64,000 bases of DNA from contig WACJ01000321.1 in assembly GCA_008973525.1 (NCBI GenBank), forward strand, positions 1 through 64,000, given 5' to 3'. How positions within the stretch are numbered: position 1 is the first letter of the stretch; every line of letters starts with the position of its first letter. This stretch comes from Stenopsyche tienmushanensis (taxonomy: Eukaryota; Arthropoda; Insecta; Trichoptera; Stenopsychidae). The translations under genes were made by a program, and so were the position numbers. Below, piece after piece: positions 12,070-25,400 of this stretch. The notes beneath the pieces were generated by a model. The model saw only the letters and a list, made by a program, of their open reading frames with translations, made no database searches and was not told the origin of the DNA.

Positions 12070-13490
12070 TTATTTTATTTTAGAGATTTATAGGGAAGTT
12101 TATGGTACTTAAAAGCAAGGGATAAATCCATGATTATCTTTAAAAAGGTTGCATAACACACTGGTTTAAAAACATGAAAAGCTTGTAAAAACAATTCGCA
12201 CTTAATCTCGTTGATTGACATATTTTTTTATACTAATATGAATTTTAAAGGTGTTTTTCATTAACCTTATATTGTTAATAGCGATTAGTTAATGTTTTAT
12301 ATAGAATGTGGTTTGTTTTGGAAAAAAATGAACATTTGTATTTGACTTTTCCTCAATAGTCTCCGATTTTTGTATTGATTTTTTGCATGATCATATGTAT
12401 TAAAACCATTTTTTCAAACAATTTGCCTGTTCTATATAACATTTGTGGTCAAATAAACTTACAGATATGGTTAGCACTACATTTTTAAACATGCAAACTA
12501 TGTCAAAGTCAGAGTTCCCATAGAGGGTATCACAAAGAGCCAATAATAATAACAAAAAAATCCTATACAATTGCTTCTTGAAGCTGTAATTTCACTATAA
12601 CTTTGCTTGTATTTGAAAAAAAAAATGAGCAAACAATTTATGGTTGTAAATCCTATTGTTACTTATGATATTTGATGTAGATCCTTACTAATATTTGAAT
12701 ATAAACTAAATTTTTAACAGATTAATCAAAAGCAAGATTTATAAGAGTGCCAATAAGCACTATTATTAATCAGTTCGACTAACACAACGTACATCTATTT
12801 TTAATAACTACACTTATTGAGTTGACTCTCTGTACTAAATTAGTCACCATTGGGATTTTGCAGATAGTAATTATGGTGCTTACGTAGCTCCTATATGAAA
12901 TTATTTGTCGTAAAAATGGTTGAAAAAGTTCAAATCTTTAAACCATGTGGTATAATAATAGATGACATCTTTTAATACGAAACTGTATCGATATTTCAAA
13001 TGTAATTAAATCAAAAAATATCCAATTAAAATAAAAAAAAAATTAATTGAAGATTCATTATGAGCAAATGTTAGCATACTGTGTTAGTATTTGACCCATA
13101 TTATGAAGGACTGGATTCAAATCAAGATTGTGTGAAAAAAATCATCATGCAGCATCAATTTAACAAATTGGAAGCCTTTTCAATCGATCGTCTTGAACGA
13201 GATTCTGACTCTGTTAAAACAAGTATGTTGAAAATATTAACAAAGTACCTGATTTGCAACAATAAGAATAATATCATATTAAAATAGGCTCATTTTGTAA
13301 ATCACTATTAATAATAAAGACGTTCGATCACTCAATTTTATTTCATTAAAAATAATATTTCATGGCATTAAGTATTAAATATAACGTCGTTCAAATGTCC
13401 GTCGCGGCTTTACTTGGTGGCACGTAATCGGGAGGTGCAATTTTCGATGACTGTCGAATAAACCTGGCTAAATATGCTGGATGGCAGGGC
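12070..13490. other. Intergenic, nothing recognised
   Basis: AT-rich sequence with short open frames only, for example 13081-13287, which has no recognisable domain. A C homopolymer lies near 12055-12066. Confidence 0.4.
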
Positions 13491-13498
13491 TGCAACAA

Positions 13499-13925
13499 GG
13501 GGGTGGCAAAGCAGGCGCCCGCCACGGGCGCAACTAGGCTTGGGGCGCAAAACGCAGAATATCGAGCCAGTCGAGAGTTGCACAAGGCTTTTATTTTACT
13601 GGACCATTCTACTTTACACGAATCAAAACTGATTGACTGTGTTCGTTTTTATATTTACTATGTTGTCTTATCCCTCTTTTTTCGTTATCGCTTAAACATT
13701 GAGCCGACCCAGCCGGCATAAGCCCGCAATAAAATAAAGACAACAATATTTTCGACTGATTGTAAAATTTAAACAACCCACCCGATCAGTCTTCTTCGGA
13801 CAAATTCGTTTTGTAATGAGAGTTCGTAATCAGATCGCGAAGCGTTCATTCGTCATGTCAGCGGTCCGAAAAGTGGACCGATTGGATATCAACAGACCTT
13901 GTTGTGGCCATTTCGTCCTCTTTTA
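13499..13925 (+). repeat. Interspersed repeat family A, copy 1
   Basis: Begins near GCAAAGCAGGCGCCCG and contains the block ACATTGAGCCGACCCAGCC followed by CAATAAAATAAAGACAAC. The same ordered blocks recur at 17526-18615 (+) and 20480-21000 (-). There is no coding potential, so it may be a nonautonomous element or a long terminal repeat fragment. Confidence 0.7.
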
Positions 13926-14074
13926 GGGCTTTTTGCGGCATTTACGGGGGTAAATGCGTACCCAGGTAGGGATAACGCGTACCCGTACATGAATTTTCAA
14001 TAGAGGCGCTTAAAATTTGTTAGGTGATAGCGGGCATTTAGTTAAAGCAAATCTGTCAAATTTATTATGTAGGT

Positions 14075-14310
14075 TCGATGAATAATCAGCCAACACCCGT
14101 ACGCCACCGAAACGCAAGGCCTGCTGAAAATATCACTGTTGTGCATGAGAGTATACGGAAAAACCCGAAGCAGTCAACTTATCTTCGTTCACAAGAACTT
14201 GACCATTTTGCGACTTCAACTTGGCGATTTTTACATAGGGACTTGAGTCTGCATCCAATATTTATATTGTCAATTCAGAAGTAAATAAAAAACGCAAAAA
14301 TGTGTAGCAA
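14075..14310 (+). mobile_element. IS630/Tc1-mariner-type HTH transposase fragment
   Basis: The frame 14078-14284 encodes RHRNARPAENITVVHESIRK, then LRSQELDHFATSTWRFLHRD and LSLHPIF. This matches the N-terminal double helix-turn-helix region of a widespread insect transposase family (pattern RPAENIAAV...SxxSxWRILHxDLxLxPY). Only this domain survives; the catalytic part is absent. Confidence 0.6.
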
Positions 14311-17035
14311 AATGATATTTACTTGATAAACAATTCGTAATATGAATGTCTAATACTTAATCAATCCTCGTTTTCTTTCGGATATAATCTAATCAATACT
14401 AGGTTTTATTTCAAAATGTTAATTCTGAAGAAATTCCTGACTTGGATGATGGCATTTTATAATTAATTTATCCCGTCTGGAGTATGGTTTTATTACACTG
14501 TTGCCGGTCTTAATCCGGAAAAAAAAGAAAATGACTTGGATCGTCCTCATCAATCCTAAAATATCTTTAGGGTTCATCGACTTTTTTAATTTCAGGCTAT
14601 GCTCTGACACAACAGAAATCCTCAATGTGCTCTTCTTAGGAGTTGCAGAATGCTGTTTCGACATTGCATCAAGATCCTTCTTTTTTTTAGATCAGCTATT
14701 CCATTGCATCAACTAGTCAAGCCTATATTAAGAAAATTTCTGATAAGTCTGATAAAATGGGAACGTTCACAAGATAGATAATTCTCGGTTTATCACTGTT
14801 TTGGTCACATTAACAAGTCCTCCATTCTCTTTTTGTTTCAGCAAATCCATCATGCTTAAACGTCACAAAATTTCGCATCCGTCCATTAGCAAAACTATGA
14901 AAAAATAAATAAACTGCGATCAAGATGCCTGAGATTTGCAGGCGTTTTAAACTGGCAATTATGATCTTGATGATGAACAAAGACGTTGAGCTAAATAAAT
15001 ATGATGATGGCTTTATTATAATGTTTTGTATTTGAAAGATGTTGAATATGTCAATTTATATATAATGTGTAAAGCAAACCATTTAAATAAAAATATTCAT
15101 CAGGAATCAATTACCTCCATCATATCTTCCAGATCTGACTTCTATGGTGAACTAATGGTGTCCTTTGAAACCATTGCATTTGGGTGCAAATTGCTGTCGA
15201 AATTCAATTTTAATTTGATATTATAATTGACAAATCCAATCCAAGTCCATCATAAATTAGTATTTATAATCGATTATTAAGTCATCCTTGCCTGAGTATC
15301 TGGCTTGCCTGAGTGCTATTTTAGTTGTCATTCTTCTTTCAAGTTTTTCTTCTAATTGGAATAAAAAATTCCTGGAAATAATTGCACTTTACAATTCTGC
15401 GTACATAACCAATGAATTTGTTTTAGATTAAACAAAGATATTGTAAAATACAGACATTTCACTTTATGTTTCATTGCCATTTAATTAGATTTCGGCAATA
15501 TTTTTATTTGATCAAAGAATAATCCAAGGGGAAACCCCCAATGAAACTGACGTAAGCCTTGCTTAGACTTTTCTTAAGTATGAAAAGCCATTAACAACAT
15601 GTTTGCTATTTAAAACAGAGGCTGATCCAAAATATCATACCAAATTTATCTGATTTATTCCACACGTATTAAATAAACATACAACTAGTGTTGATTGGAA
15701 ATAGCTGTTCTTCAATCGTGTTATTTGCAATTGGTAAATAAAAGTTTTCTATAAACGTTTATTATACTCTTGATACCAAAACAAATTTATTTTCTTTGAA
15801 ATGTTGATTAAGGTCTTTTTTTTTTAAAAAAATGAATCCAAAAATCAGTTTTAGCTCATGAAAATAGCATGAAGAGGTGATCTTCTAAGAGAAGAACTTC
15901 TTTCGAATTTATTCCAGTGATCCATCGATAGCAAATTTCAATGTTCTACTGTTCGTTGTTTTCTTCGCTTTCGTCTCCTATTCATCATCAGTAGTTGATG
16001 AGAAATTATAATATTCACCATGGATTTCATCGTCAATTTGAAATTATGTTACTTTATGGTGTTGATTGATGAAACGATTTAAAATTAGGTAATTTGATCA
16101 ACGTGGTAGAAATTAATACGACGTGGAATAAAAAATACATTACCAAAATAATTTAATAATTATTCCCCTACAATTAGGCATTCCCAATGCAGAACCAGTG
16201 GACGAACGAATAAAAATACTCTAATAAAAGGGAACTACATATAGGGATATTGAACTGGTGTAGGCAGAAAATGGTAATCGAAGGATTATAAAACGACTAC
16301 AGCAAAATCTTTCGTTGCCTTTCGAATCGCTTTGAAGTCATTGAACTGGAAGGGTGATTCTCCAAAAAAGACATTCTTAAATTCGCAATATTCGGTGCTT
16401 CGTCTTGTCAACTCAATATATTGATAATAATATAGGGAAAGACGAAGTGACATAAAAAAACTATTTTTATGGTGGCAGGTTGCAAAAAATAATTCCAAAA
16501 ATATTAACTCTTTGGCTGCAAACGGAAGCTTGTCTGCTATCTTTCTCTCTTTAGTTTGATCGCTCTAACGTATAAGCAAGATGCCAATAGCCAATAGCGA
16601 TCGTTGTTTGCCGTTCTCGTTAGATTCACAATCGACGATACATCGTATCTTAGTACTTTAAGAGTGATTTATCATTTATTTTATTTCCTTATCCACAATT
16701 TTATTTTGAATTTTGAAGAGCAATTTTCTCTCCATTTTGTAACCGGTACTCGGCTATTCATTTTAATGCTTTTATAATTTCTAAGAAGGTTATCAAAATT
16801 GCTGTTTTTGCCATATTGAGTACCTCCTAAATAGTTTCAGCGAAGGATTTCATATACATATACTGCAGAAAAGAAAGCAAACAGCAATCAACAGTACTTC
16901 ATCCAACCAGATTTAGTGAAAGGGTTGTACTTGGCACATATATAGCAAACTTGTTTGTTTATAAATTATTTTGCTGTGTCCCTTTGTATTAAAAAAACAT
17001 ATTAGCAGCATTGTCGTAAGACTGACTTCTATTGA
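14311..17035. other. Intergenic, nothing recognised
   Basis: No gene, RNA or classified repeat could be supported. Open frames up to 81 codons occur by chance in AT-rich DNA. Confidence 0.4.
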
Positions 17036-17039
17036 AAAA

Positions 17040-17480
17040 AATATTCCACAAATTTCACGTGTACTGTAACATTTGTTTGGACATTTTCTCGTCGATGTAA
17101 CTTTCCAGAAAAATCAAATTGAACACTAATTCAGTTTCGGCAGTCACATCTTCATTGAAACGTGGAACATTCTTTTTATGTCTGCAAACAGGTAGTATTC
17201 GCTAAGAGCCAAATCCGGAGAATACAGCGGATGGTGAAACAATTCAAAATGCAATTCGTGCAATTTAGCCATTGTTGCGATTGACTTGTGACACGGTGGC
17301 ATTGTCTTGTCTCCTCTTCGTTTGAATGATCGTTTTTTCGCAATTTCATCCTTCAAACGCATCAATAAGCTCATATGATATTCGCTATTGATGGTTCTTC
17401 TTTTCTCAAGGTAATCGATGAATAAAATAATGTGCGCATCCCAAAATACGGAGACCAAAACTTTATCAGCTGACATTTGC
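17040..17480 (-). mobile_element. Mariner transposase fragment
   Basis: The minus strand carries, in order, SVFWDAHIILFIDYLEKRRTI (second catalytic region), a His-Lys-Ser motif where the catalytic Asp segment is damaged, and LHELHFELFHHPLYSPDLAL-SEYYLF. The usual PSD of the third catalytic Asp reads LSE here. The copy is inactive and shares its family with the fragment at 56.8 kb. Confidence 0.8.
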
Positions 17481-17525
17481 GTTTTTGGTCACCTTGGGTG
17501 ATTTTCGCCGGTTGCTGTCCACTCA

Positions 17526-18615
17526 CAAAAGAGTGTGGTAAAGCAGGCGCCCGTTGCGGAAGCAACTGGGCTTGGGTTGCAAAACGCAGAATACCGACCC
17601 GATCGAGAGTTGCACATGGTTTTATTTTATTCGATCATTCTACTTTACATGAACCAACATTGATTAACTCTGTCCCTTTTGTATACCGGTGGGCATAAGA
17701 CTCCACGATGCCCACCCATAAACTCCCAGGGGATAATCTCGTCGATTTGCTCATCGAACGCAGCTGGGGTAACCCAGCTAACATGAGTTGTGTACGCAAG
17801 TCACCATGTGCTGCGTACCCATAAAGGGGTGTGTGGAACAGCCAATACAGTAGGTAGTGGAGACTGTGCCAAAGGCTCACCACTATCCTTAACAGCCTAG
17901 GCATACAGGGGAGAACGGTTTTAGGCTGTTCGAACGGCGACTCGTCTCCGTGGATAGGTACTACAAATAACCGAACCGATACGAGTACCATGGGGAAAGG
18001 GTAGCCCCTGCAGTGCATCATCTGCTGCAGCTCCCTTCAAACTGAGGTTGGACTCGTGGTGGCAGTGAACCCGCGGTAGTACTCCCTTGAATTTAGCTTT
18101 AATCTTTATTCTTCCTCCTCCATCGCACCTTCGGGTACACGTAGTCTGAAGCTGGCCTTCATGCGGAAAACTCGCCTCCTCTGGAGGGCGTGGAGCAAAA
18201 GGGATGAGTGCCTGGACCAAAATATCGGTGGAAGACCCTCTCTGTGTGGCTAGTCCGAGGTAATCCGGAACAGATCATGCAGCAGCGCAGAAAATAGGAT
18301 CGAAAAAGAATGATCCCTCAATCCAATTAGTTGCTGTCTGTTGTCTATCATCTGTACGTTTTTATAATATATACTACTTATTTGTCTAATCCACATTTTC
18401 TTCGTTATCGCTAAAACATTGAACCGACCCAGCCGACATAAACCCGCAATAAAATAAAGACAACAATATTTTCAATTGTAAAATTTAAACAACCCACCCG
18501 ATCAGTCTTCATCGGACAAATTCTTTTTGTAATGAAAGTTTGTAATCGTTTTGTTGATATAGTCAGATATGGCGTCCGATCGCGAGGCGCTTATTCGTTA
18601 TATCAACGGTATTTT
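17526..18615 (+). repeat. Interspersed repeat family A, copy 2, with nested ~675-bp insertion
   Basis: The flanks (17526-17677 and 18354-18615) match copy 1 at 13.5 kb block for block. Between them lies about 675 bp of distinctly GC-richer sequence, absent from copies 1 and 3. The insert has no recognisable protein. Its flanks share a short TCTGT, compatible with a target duplication. It may be a retroposon fragment. Confidence 0.6.
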
Positions 18616-19464
18616 CCCCCATTAAAAAGCAATGATTTATCAACACAGGGGATTTATATTTTTCTACTGTTTTGAAAATTACAAAAGTAGCGTCACTAAA
18701 AGCACTGCAACTTATGGACTAAGCGTCAGATCGCTATTAATTTTGGACAGGTATTATTTGAAGTTTTTCACTTTTTAAAAATAGTTTAGATTTGTCAATA
18801 GTAATAGTCATCCTACGAATTTATTGAGAGATAAGTTTGAGTAGGCTTATAATGTCACAACAAGGACATTTGCAAAAAAACCCAAAAGTACTTTTTTATT
18901 GTTATGATTTCCGATTGCTTCAAATTATTATTGTTTTCATGATGCAAATAATATAGATTATTTATTTTCCACTACTACCGTCGTCGATTTGCAGTGAGTT
19001 CGCGGAAGAAGAGGAACAAAGTACTTCATCAAAGGACTTTGCAGCATATTCCGAGGAGGCAAATTTCCACACGAGGAAAGGGGGTCTTTTTTGTCGGGGC
19101 GACGATTTTCCTCATGCGGCACGTTTTTTTCTTTTTTTTTTCTTTCATTTTATAGAAATACCCCAAACTATTAAATTCGAGCGCTGACCGCAAATACGTC
19201 AAGATGGCTCCGAGACATATTGTGATAAACGCGATATAAATATTGGAGCTTAACATTCGAAACCAGTTCGGCCAGAGTTGTCGAGTACTCCGGACCGCGG
19301 TCGATTCGACCTCAACATCGACAGTTTTGAGCAGACTATTTTCGAGTGATTCGCCAAACGAGTGCCGATATATAATCGCCTTTTGACGCCCAAGAACGAA
19401 GCTGAATCGCTTCGGCTTGAAGATTAATTTCATAGTTATATTGATGTGCAAGACTGATTTAAAA

Positions 19465-22400
19465 ATGACAACTGTTACAACTACATTCGTGCTTCTGTCG
19501 TTACTGACCGTCGGAGTGTTCGGCCAAGGATTTGGTAATTGTTTTATTTTAAAATCTCCAGATGCCTATTTATTCTTGCATACTTAAGCCATCATCGAAA
19601 TTGAGTCTTGATTTTGAAGCAGCAAGAGTCTTCTTTACAAAACACAACACTTTAAAATCTTGTTTTTGTACACAAATTAATTAGTTTTAAGCGAGAAGTC
19701 AATAAATGTAAATAATATAATAAACGCAGAAACCCGTTCTTGACACTAATGATCACTTGTCGATTATCAACATTGTAAAAGATGTTTAACATCAGACACA
19801 CGTTACTTCGAACTAACGTTTATTTTTTACAAATTTATTACAAGAATTACATCAATCGAAAATATCATTAAAGATTCCTTTGAACAGTCGAATAGAATGA
19901 CAATAAAGAATTGCACATCAAAGCAACAACATTAGCACCCGAGAAAATATGAACAGATTGATTGCTACGCTTCTTTCTAATTTTTTTTTTTCATTGGATT
20001 CAATTATCATTCATTACCTTTTGATTCTATGTAATCACCGTCAAATTCGACATATTCCACAGCACAAACTGCTTTTGACGCATTTGCAAAACCCACGAGA
20101 TCATTAAAAATCGTAAAACGACCGCATCGAATGGCATTAAAATTAAAGAAACATATTAAAGATATTAGCATTCATTCATGAGGCTCTTAGCAGAATGTCA
20201 ATGCATAAAATAGCCATGAATCACAAAAAAATGATCAAAAACACACCATGAAATCACGACTAAAAACAGTATAACCAGTAAAAAGCAGAACACGACGAGA
20301 ATTTCCTTTCATTTTCATCTGGATTCTAGTATTTGTATAGCTATCTTTAAGAATTAAAATCATTTTTGAACCGATGACAAGTTGCCTAAATAGATTCGTA
20401 AAATTGATAAAAAATTGCATTTGACTATAAAACTGCTATGAATTACAGAGCCGTAACGAGGGTATGAAGCGCCCGTGGTAGCTATCTAACTTGCGCCCCT
20501 CTTCCCCAATTTAAAAAAAAGTTAACCTCTGAGGGAGCTTCCATACAAATCATAGTAAATGCCGCAAAAAGTCCTAAAAGAGGACGGAGTGCTTTATGTG
20601 TCCAACAAGTCCGCTTTTCGGACCGCTGACATGACGAATAAGCGCCTCGCGATCGGACGCCATACCTGACTATATCAACAAAACGATTACAAACTTTCAT
20701 TACAAAAAGAATTTGTCCGAAGAAAACTGATCAGGTGCGTTGTTTAAATTTTACAATCGGTTGAAAATATTGTTGTCTTTATTTTATTGTGGGCTTGTGT
20801 TGATTGGGTAGGTCCAATGTTTGAGCGATAATGAAAAAAATAGGAATTAAAAAACTTATATTATAAAAACGGACAAGATCAATCAGTGTTGATTCGTGTA
20901 AAGTAGAATGGTCAAGTAAAATAAAAACCATGTGTAATTCTTGACCCGGTCGATATTCTAGCCCAGTTACGCTTGCTTTGCAACCCCCTTTTTGACGACC
21001 ATGATGAATTATAACGGTAACAGGTGATTAACCGGTTAACTGCAATAAACGCAGCCAAATCCACTCAGGCCGTACGCGTCTATAGCCGCAAGCCTCATAT
21101 ATTCGTTAGTGATATTTCAGAATACGTCCATGAAAATAAATTTAGTATACATTCAAATTTATATGCGATAAATTCAAATTGCGTGACAGTTAATCTTAAT
21201 AATTAATTATAACCATCATAATATCTAATAAAAAAAACACCATGGATAGATAAAGACAAGATACTTAATCCAAGTCATTGATGATGATGATCTTTGAATC
21301 CAATGATCTTTAAAATGCTCCAAATTGATATATTCATAGGATTCATGTCAGGATGATTTAAGTCTCATACTTGCAAGACTGAAACAATGCTGTAAATCTA
21401 CTTAAAATAAATATCATATGTACTTTAGCGAAATTGCTAGTTCAATGGTGCAAACCCGCTGTTGAGAGCATCTTGGCGTGATGCGTAATCGATCGAGATC
21501 GATCGCGGCGCAATCCGTAACAATGGTCCCGACACACGAGTCGGCTGCGATGAACGACGGAACACGTTTATGATTTCATTCGCTCGGTGATAGAAGTCGA
21601 AATGAGGCAGTTGATCAATAAAATGTCGAATAATCGGCACAACGTATTTATTCAATCAACTTACAGTAGAAGAACCAGTGGTGAGCAAGCGGGTGATGAT
21701 CCACCCGAGGGTAGACGCTTTGTCGGAACGTCTTCTTGAACTCGAAATTGGTCGTCTTTTTGCTTTGGTCTTTGTTTGTTTTAATAATTAAGCTTAATTT
21801 AATTATTAAACCCAACTTTACCAAAACCACCACAACTTTAGCCACATCTTCCGAAGATCTAGTCACCTTGTATCGAAAGTAGACGACGTTTATTTAACAA
21901 TAATTAACGCAAATTACTTGTAGACAAAATAGCAGCTTTGTAAACTTTAATTGAATGCCGGTATGTACAATAATTCAAGCTTGGACTTTTTTTAGTAATG
22001 TTCACAACGTTGAAAGCTTGGTAGAATGTAACTTTCCTGATTTATATTGCATAAACACTGACTTAGCTTTGTAAAAATGGATGCAAAATTTCGGTCGCTG
22101 CCTCCCGTTTTAATGATATTCTACAGCTGATGTCCAAACCTTTATTATCTTAGAATTAAACAATGTAATAAGTTGACGCTCAGCCGTAAATAAATGTGCT
22201 GTTATCAGCGGTTTGACGGCCACAACGGAGCGAAACTTATTACATCTGAACTCGAAAATTGATAAAACAAAAATGCACGTGAAAATATTGCAATTCTGCA
22301 CAAGGAAGTTGTTTTGCCTGAATAAATAATCCAGATTACCAGCGCTCAATCTTGCATGTGTACATCAAATATTTAAATAATGATAAACATCGTGAATTTA

Positions 22401-25400
22401 ATCTTAAATTGCATTACGCATCGCTAATATATGTGAAGTGTGTATTCATTTAATTAAAACATTTTTCTATTGAGCCAATTTTAGCCAAAATTAATATTTC
22501 TCAAGACATAAATACGCAATGCATTCTTAGGCCATTTAGGCATATTTTAATACTAATTGATATCACTGTGTGTATGTTTTTCATCAAAGATGGTTGTTAC
22601 TGTATTCTATAAAACAAGTTTATGAAGGACAATTCCACTATTGAGTTTTCAACCGGCGTGTTGACGCTGTTGTCCATATTATTTTCAAACTTAAAAGGTC
22701 GCTAATTTTAATGTGTATCTGGTATTTGATCATCAACAGTCGCAGATCTAGTGGCTTTTATCGCCTCGCCATACGCCCGATATTGAAGAAGTATTGCTTT
22801 CATTGGCAGTATTTTTATGGAATTAACTGGGGCACATCCGGCATATCTCGTATCGCCTACATAAGGTTCGCTTTTCTTAGAAGGATCTAATGATCGATTA
22901 TTGATTCATTTTCTCTTTTGTATCCTTTTGCACTTCCTTATATGACTTCGAACATTTCTTCGAAGCACGATTATGTTTCAAACTATCCTTCGTTGATGGA
23001 TTGGTTTCTTTGAAATGATCACAAGGTGATAATGCAGTTCCTCGTTTATAAACTGGTTTTCCTATATTTCAGTGGCTCTATTTTTAACAAGGCTTTGGGC
23101 CCTTTAACAGGAAATGTTATTGCAAAATCAAATACATTGCGATATATTTTAATTATATCCCGTAGTGAATTGCAGCTCAATATGCAATAAAGGCGCAGAA
23201 CCAAAGAACGTAAAATGTAAAAAAATGAACAGGACTCAAGTTCAACGGTTCAAAGAACTCATCTTTAGATGGTGAAAAATAAACCTACAATGCCGAACGA
23301 GTCGAAGGGTCGTTATCCTCCAGATGAAGGTCCAGTCGTTTAACGCAAAATCTAAAAATATATCTTCAACGATCATACATTTATATCATAAAATCCTTTG
23401 AATTTCTATAAATATATCCCAAAGTGCAATTTCCTAAGAAAATTACATAACTCAATAAATTTGCCAATGGATGTGGTCAACCGAAATATCTTCCTAATTG
23501 AAAATTTTCCACCGTTTTAATCTTCCTGGAAATAAGCGTTCAATAACCCGGACATATCCACCACATTGACGTATTTGGAAAGAGCTTCAGTGTCATGGAA
23601 GAGCAGTTTCCCATGAATTTTAAACAATGATGCATAGGATTTATAATCTTAAATAGCAAAAAAATCCATACATGAAATAGCCTAATAACTATAATGAGCT
23701 ATAATGAAATCATTAACAATTTGTTGATTATCTATAAAACAAATAATTCATAAGATTTTCAACTATAACATTCATTATTCTTATTGGCTATGTGAATCAT
23801 ATAATTTTACATTATATCAATTTGTGTAATATCATATTCTGATGGAAAATGATTATTTTTGGTAAATTTTACATGTGGTGATTAAATTTTTAGTTTTCCC
23901 CAGTTGATATAAACATATCTAGTGTAATTGAGCAGTTTATTATGCAAGTATGATAAACATGTGTTTCGACGTTAATTATGGGAGGAAACAAATTGACCGC
24001 ATTTATTTCCTCTGTATTGGTTAACAGTTTAAAATTTCAACGCGTTGTAATCAACGAGCAATTAAATGGCTTAAATTTGCAATGATTCCCATGATTTTTT
24101 ATTTTATCATTAATCTTTTTTTAAAGCAGGAGATCAATGCTCACAGAAAAATTCAGAAGTCGGGGAATGTCGTCTCCAACCAGAATGTCCATCGGCAAAG
24201 TAAGATCTATGTATAAATTTAATATATGTGATATAGTTACTAACAAATATCAAATGCAAATAATTGAGCAAAATTGAAACGTCCGAGTCTACGTTGCCTT
24301 CAGAACACAAAAAGTGTTTTATATCAAGTCCCAATCAAAAATATTTGAATTGTATACGTTTTAAATTGGTTTTGATTCCAGTTGAATCATTTAAATTAAT
24401 CTAATAACTTATATTGAAGACATAATTAATATTAATAACATTTTGAGCAATTTTTAAGCGTTAAAAATAACGCCAAAAACTTTATATTACATTAATATTA
24501 TATGTTTTTTGATTAAATACTAAAGTTATTTTTATTGCAGGGATATACCGTTAAGACAAATACAAAGACTATTCAACAGATGTGGTTTTGAAAGAAACAT
24601 ACCGGTAATTTGCTGCCCAGAATTAACCCAAACCATTGATATTCCACCGGATGTTATTGGTAATTCAATTTAAATCAATATGATCTCAGTCTAAAGCACA
24701 ACTAATAAAGATACAAATTGATTTTATATCTAAAAATATGCATATTAAAGACAAATTCAAAGGATTTTTCTAAATAATTCAACAATATTTATATTAATTC
24801 TCTTAAATGTAATTATTTTTCTATTTGTTCTATTAAATGTATATGAATGTATGAATATTCATTCCAATTTCTAAAGTACACGCATGTTATATTAACAAAA
24901 TTGTCTCACCGTGAGATATTTAAACGCACTACACAACTTTGTTACTATATCATGATGTGATTTATTATTATACGTGTATTGAAAATTATTACAGATAATA
25001 TAAACCCTGATTTTTATTTCAAACCAGATAATCAAGTGCCAGTTGGAACAGACACGGCTTCGAGATTGAGTGTCCGTAAATACCATACTGGTATGTGTAC
25101 ATTTGTATATTATTCTAATTATGTTCATATGAACTTTGTTACACGTCAATTCAATGTAACAATATCTGTATTAAATTAGATATATAACGTTGTTTCTGGA
25201 CGATGATATTTAATGTGTTTTAACAATTTCAGCATGCACCGAATACACAAAATCATTCTCGCTGCGATCATCTGATAATATTGTACCTCATATCCTCGGT
25301 GGAGAGAATGCTGAACTTGGAGAATTTCCACATATGGTGAGTTATATTGAATTATATTTATTTTATATTAATTTATAAATGTCGATTTGTGTGTGTATCT

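Noticed and set aside
17635..18220. Two minus-strand open frames of 128 and 99 codons
   Set aside because: They lie in the GC-rich insert of a repeat copy, have no domain pattern and no start context, and are absent from the other two repeat copies.
19029..19451. 140-codon minus-strand frame upstream of the CLIP protease
   Set aside because: Probably antisense to promoter or 5' UTR; contains a poly-Lys run from a homopolymer and no recognisable domain.
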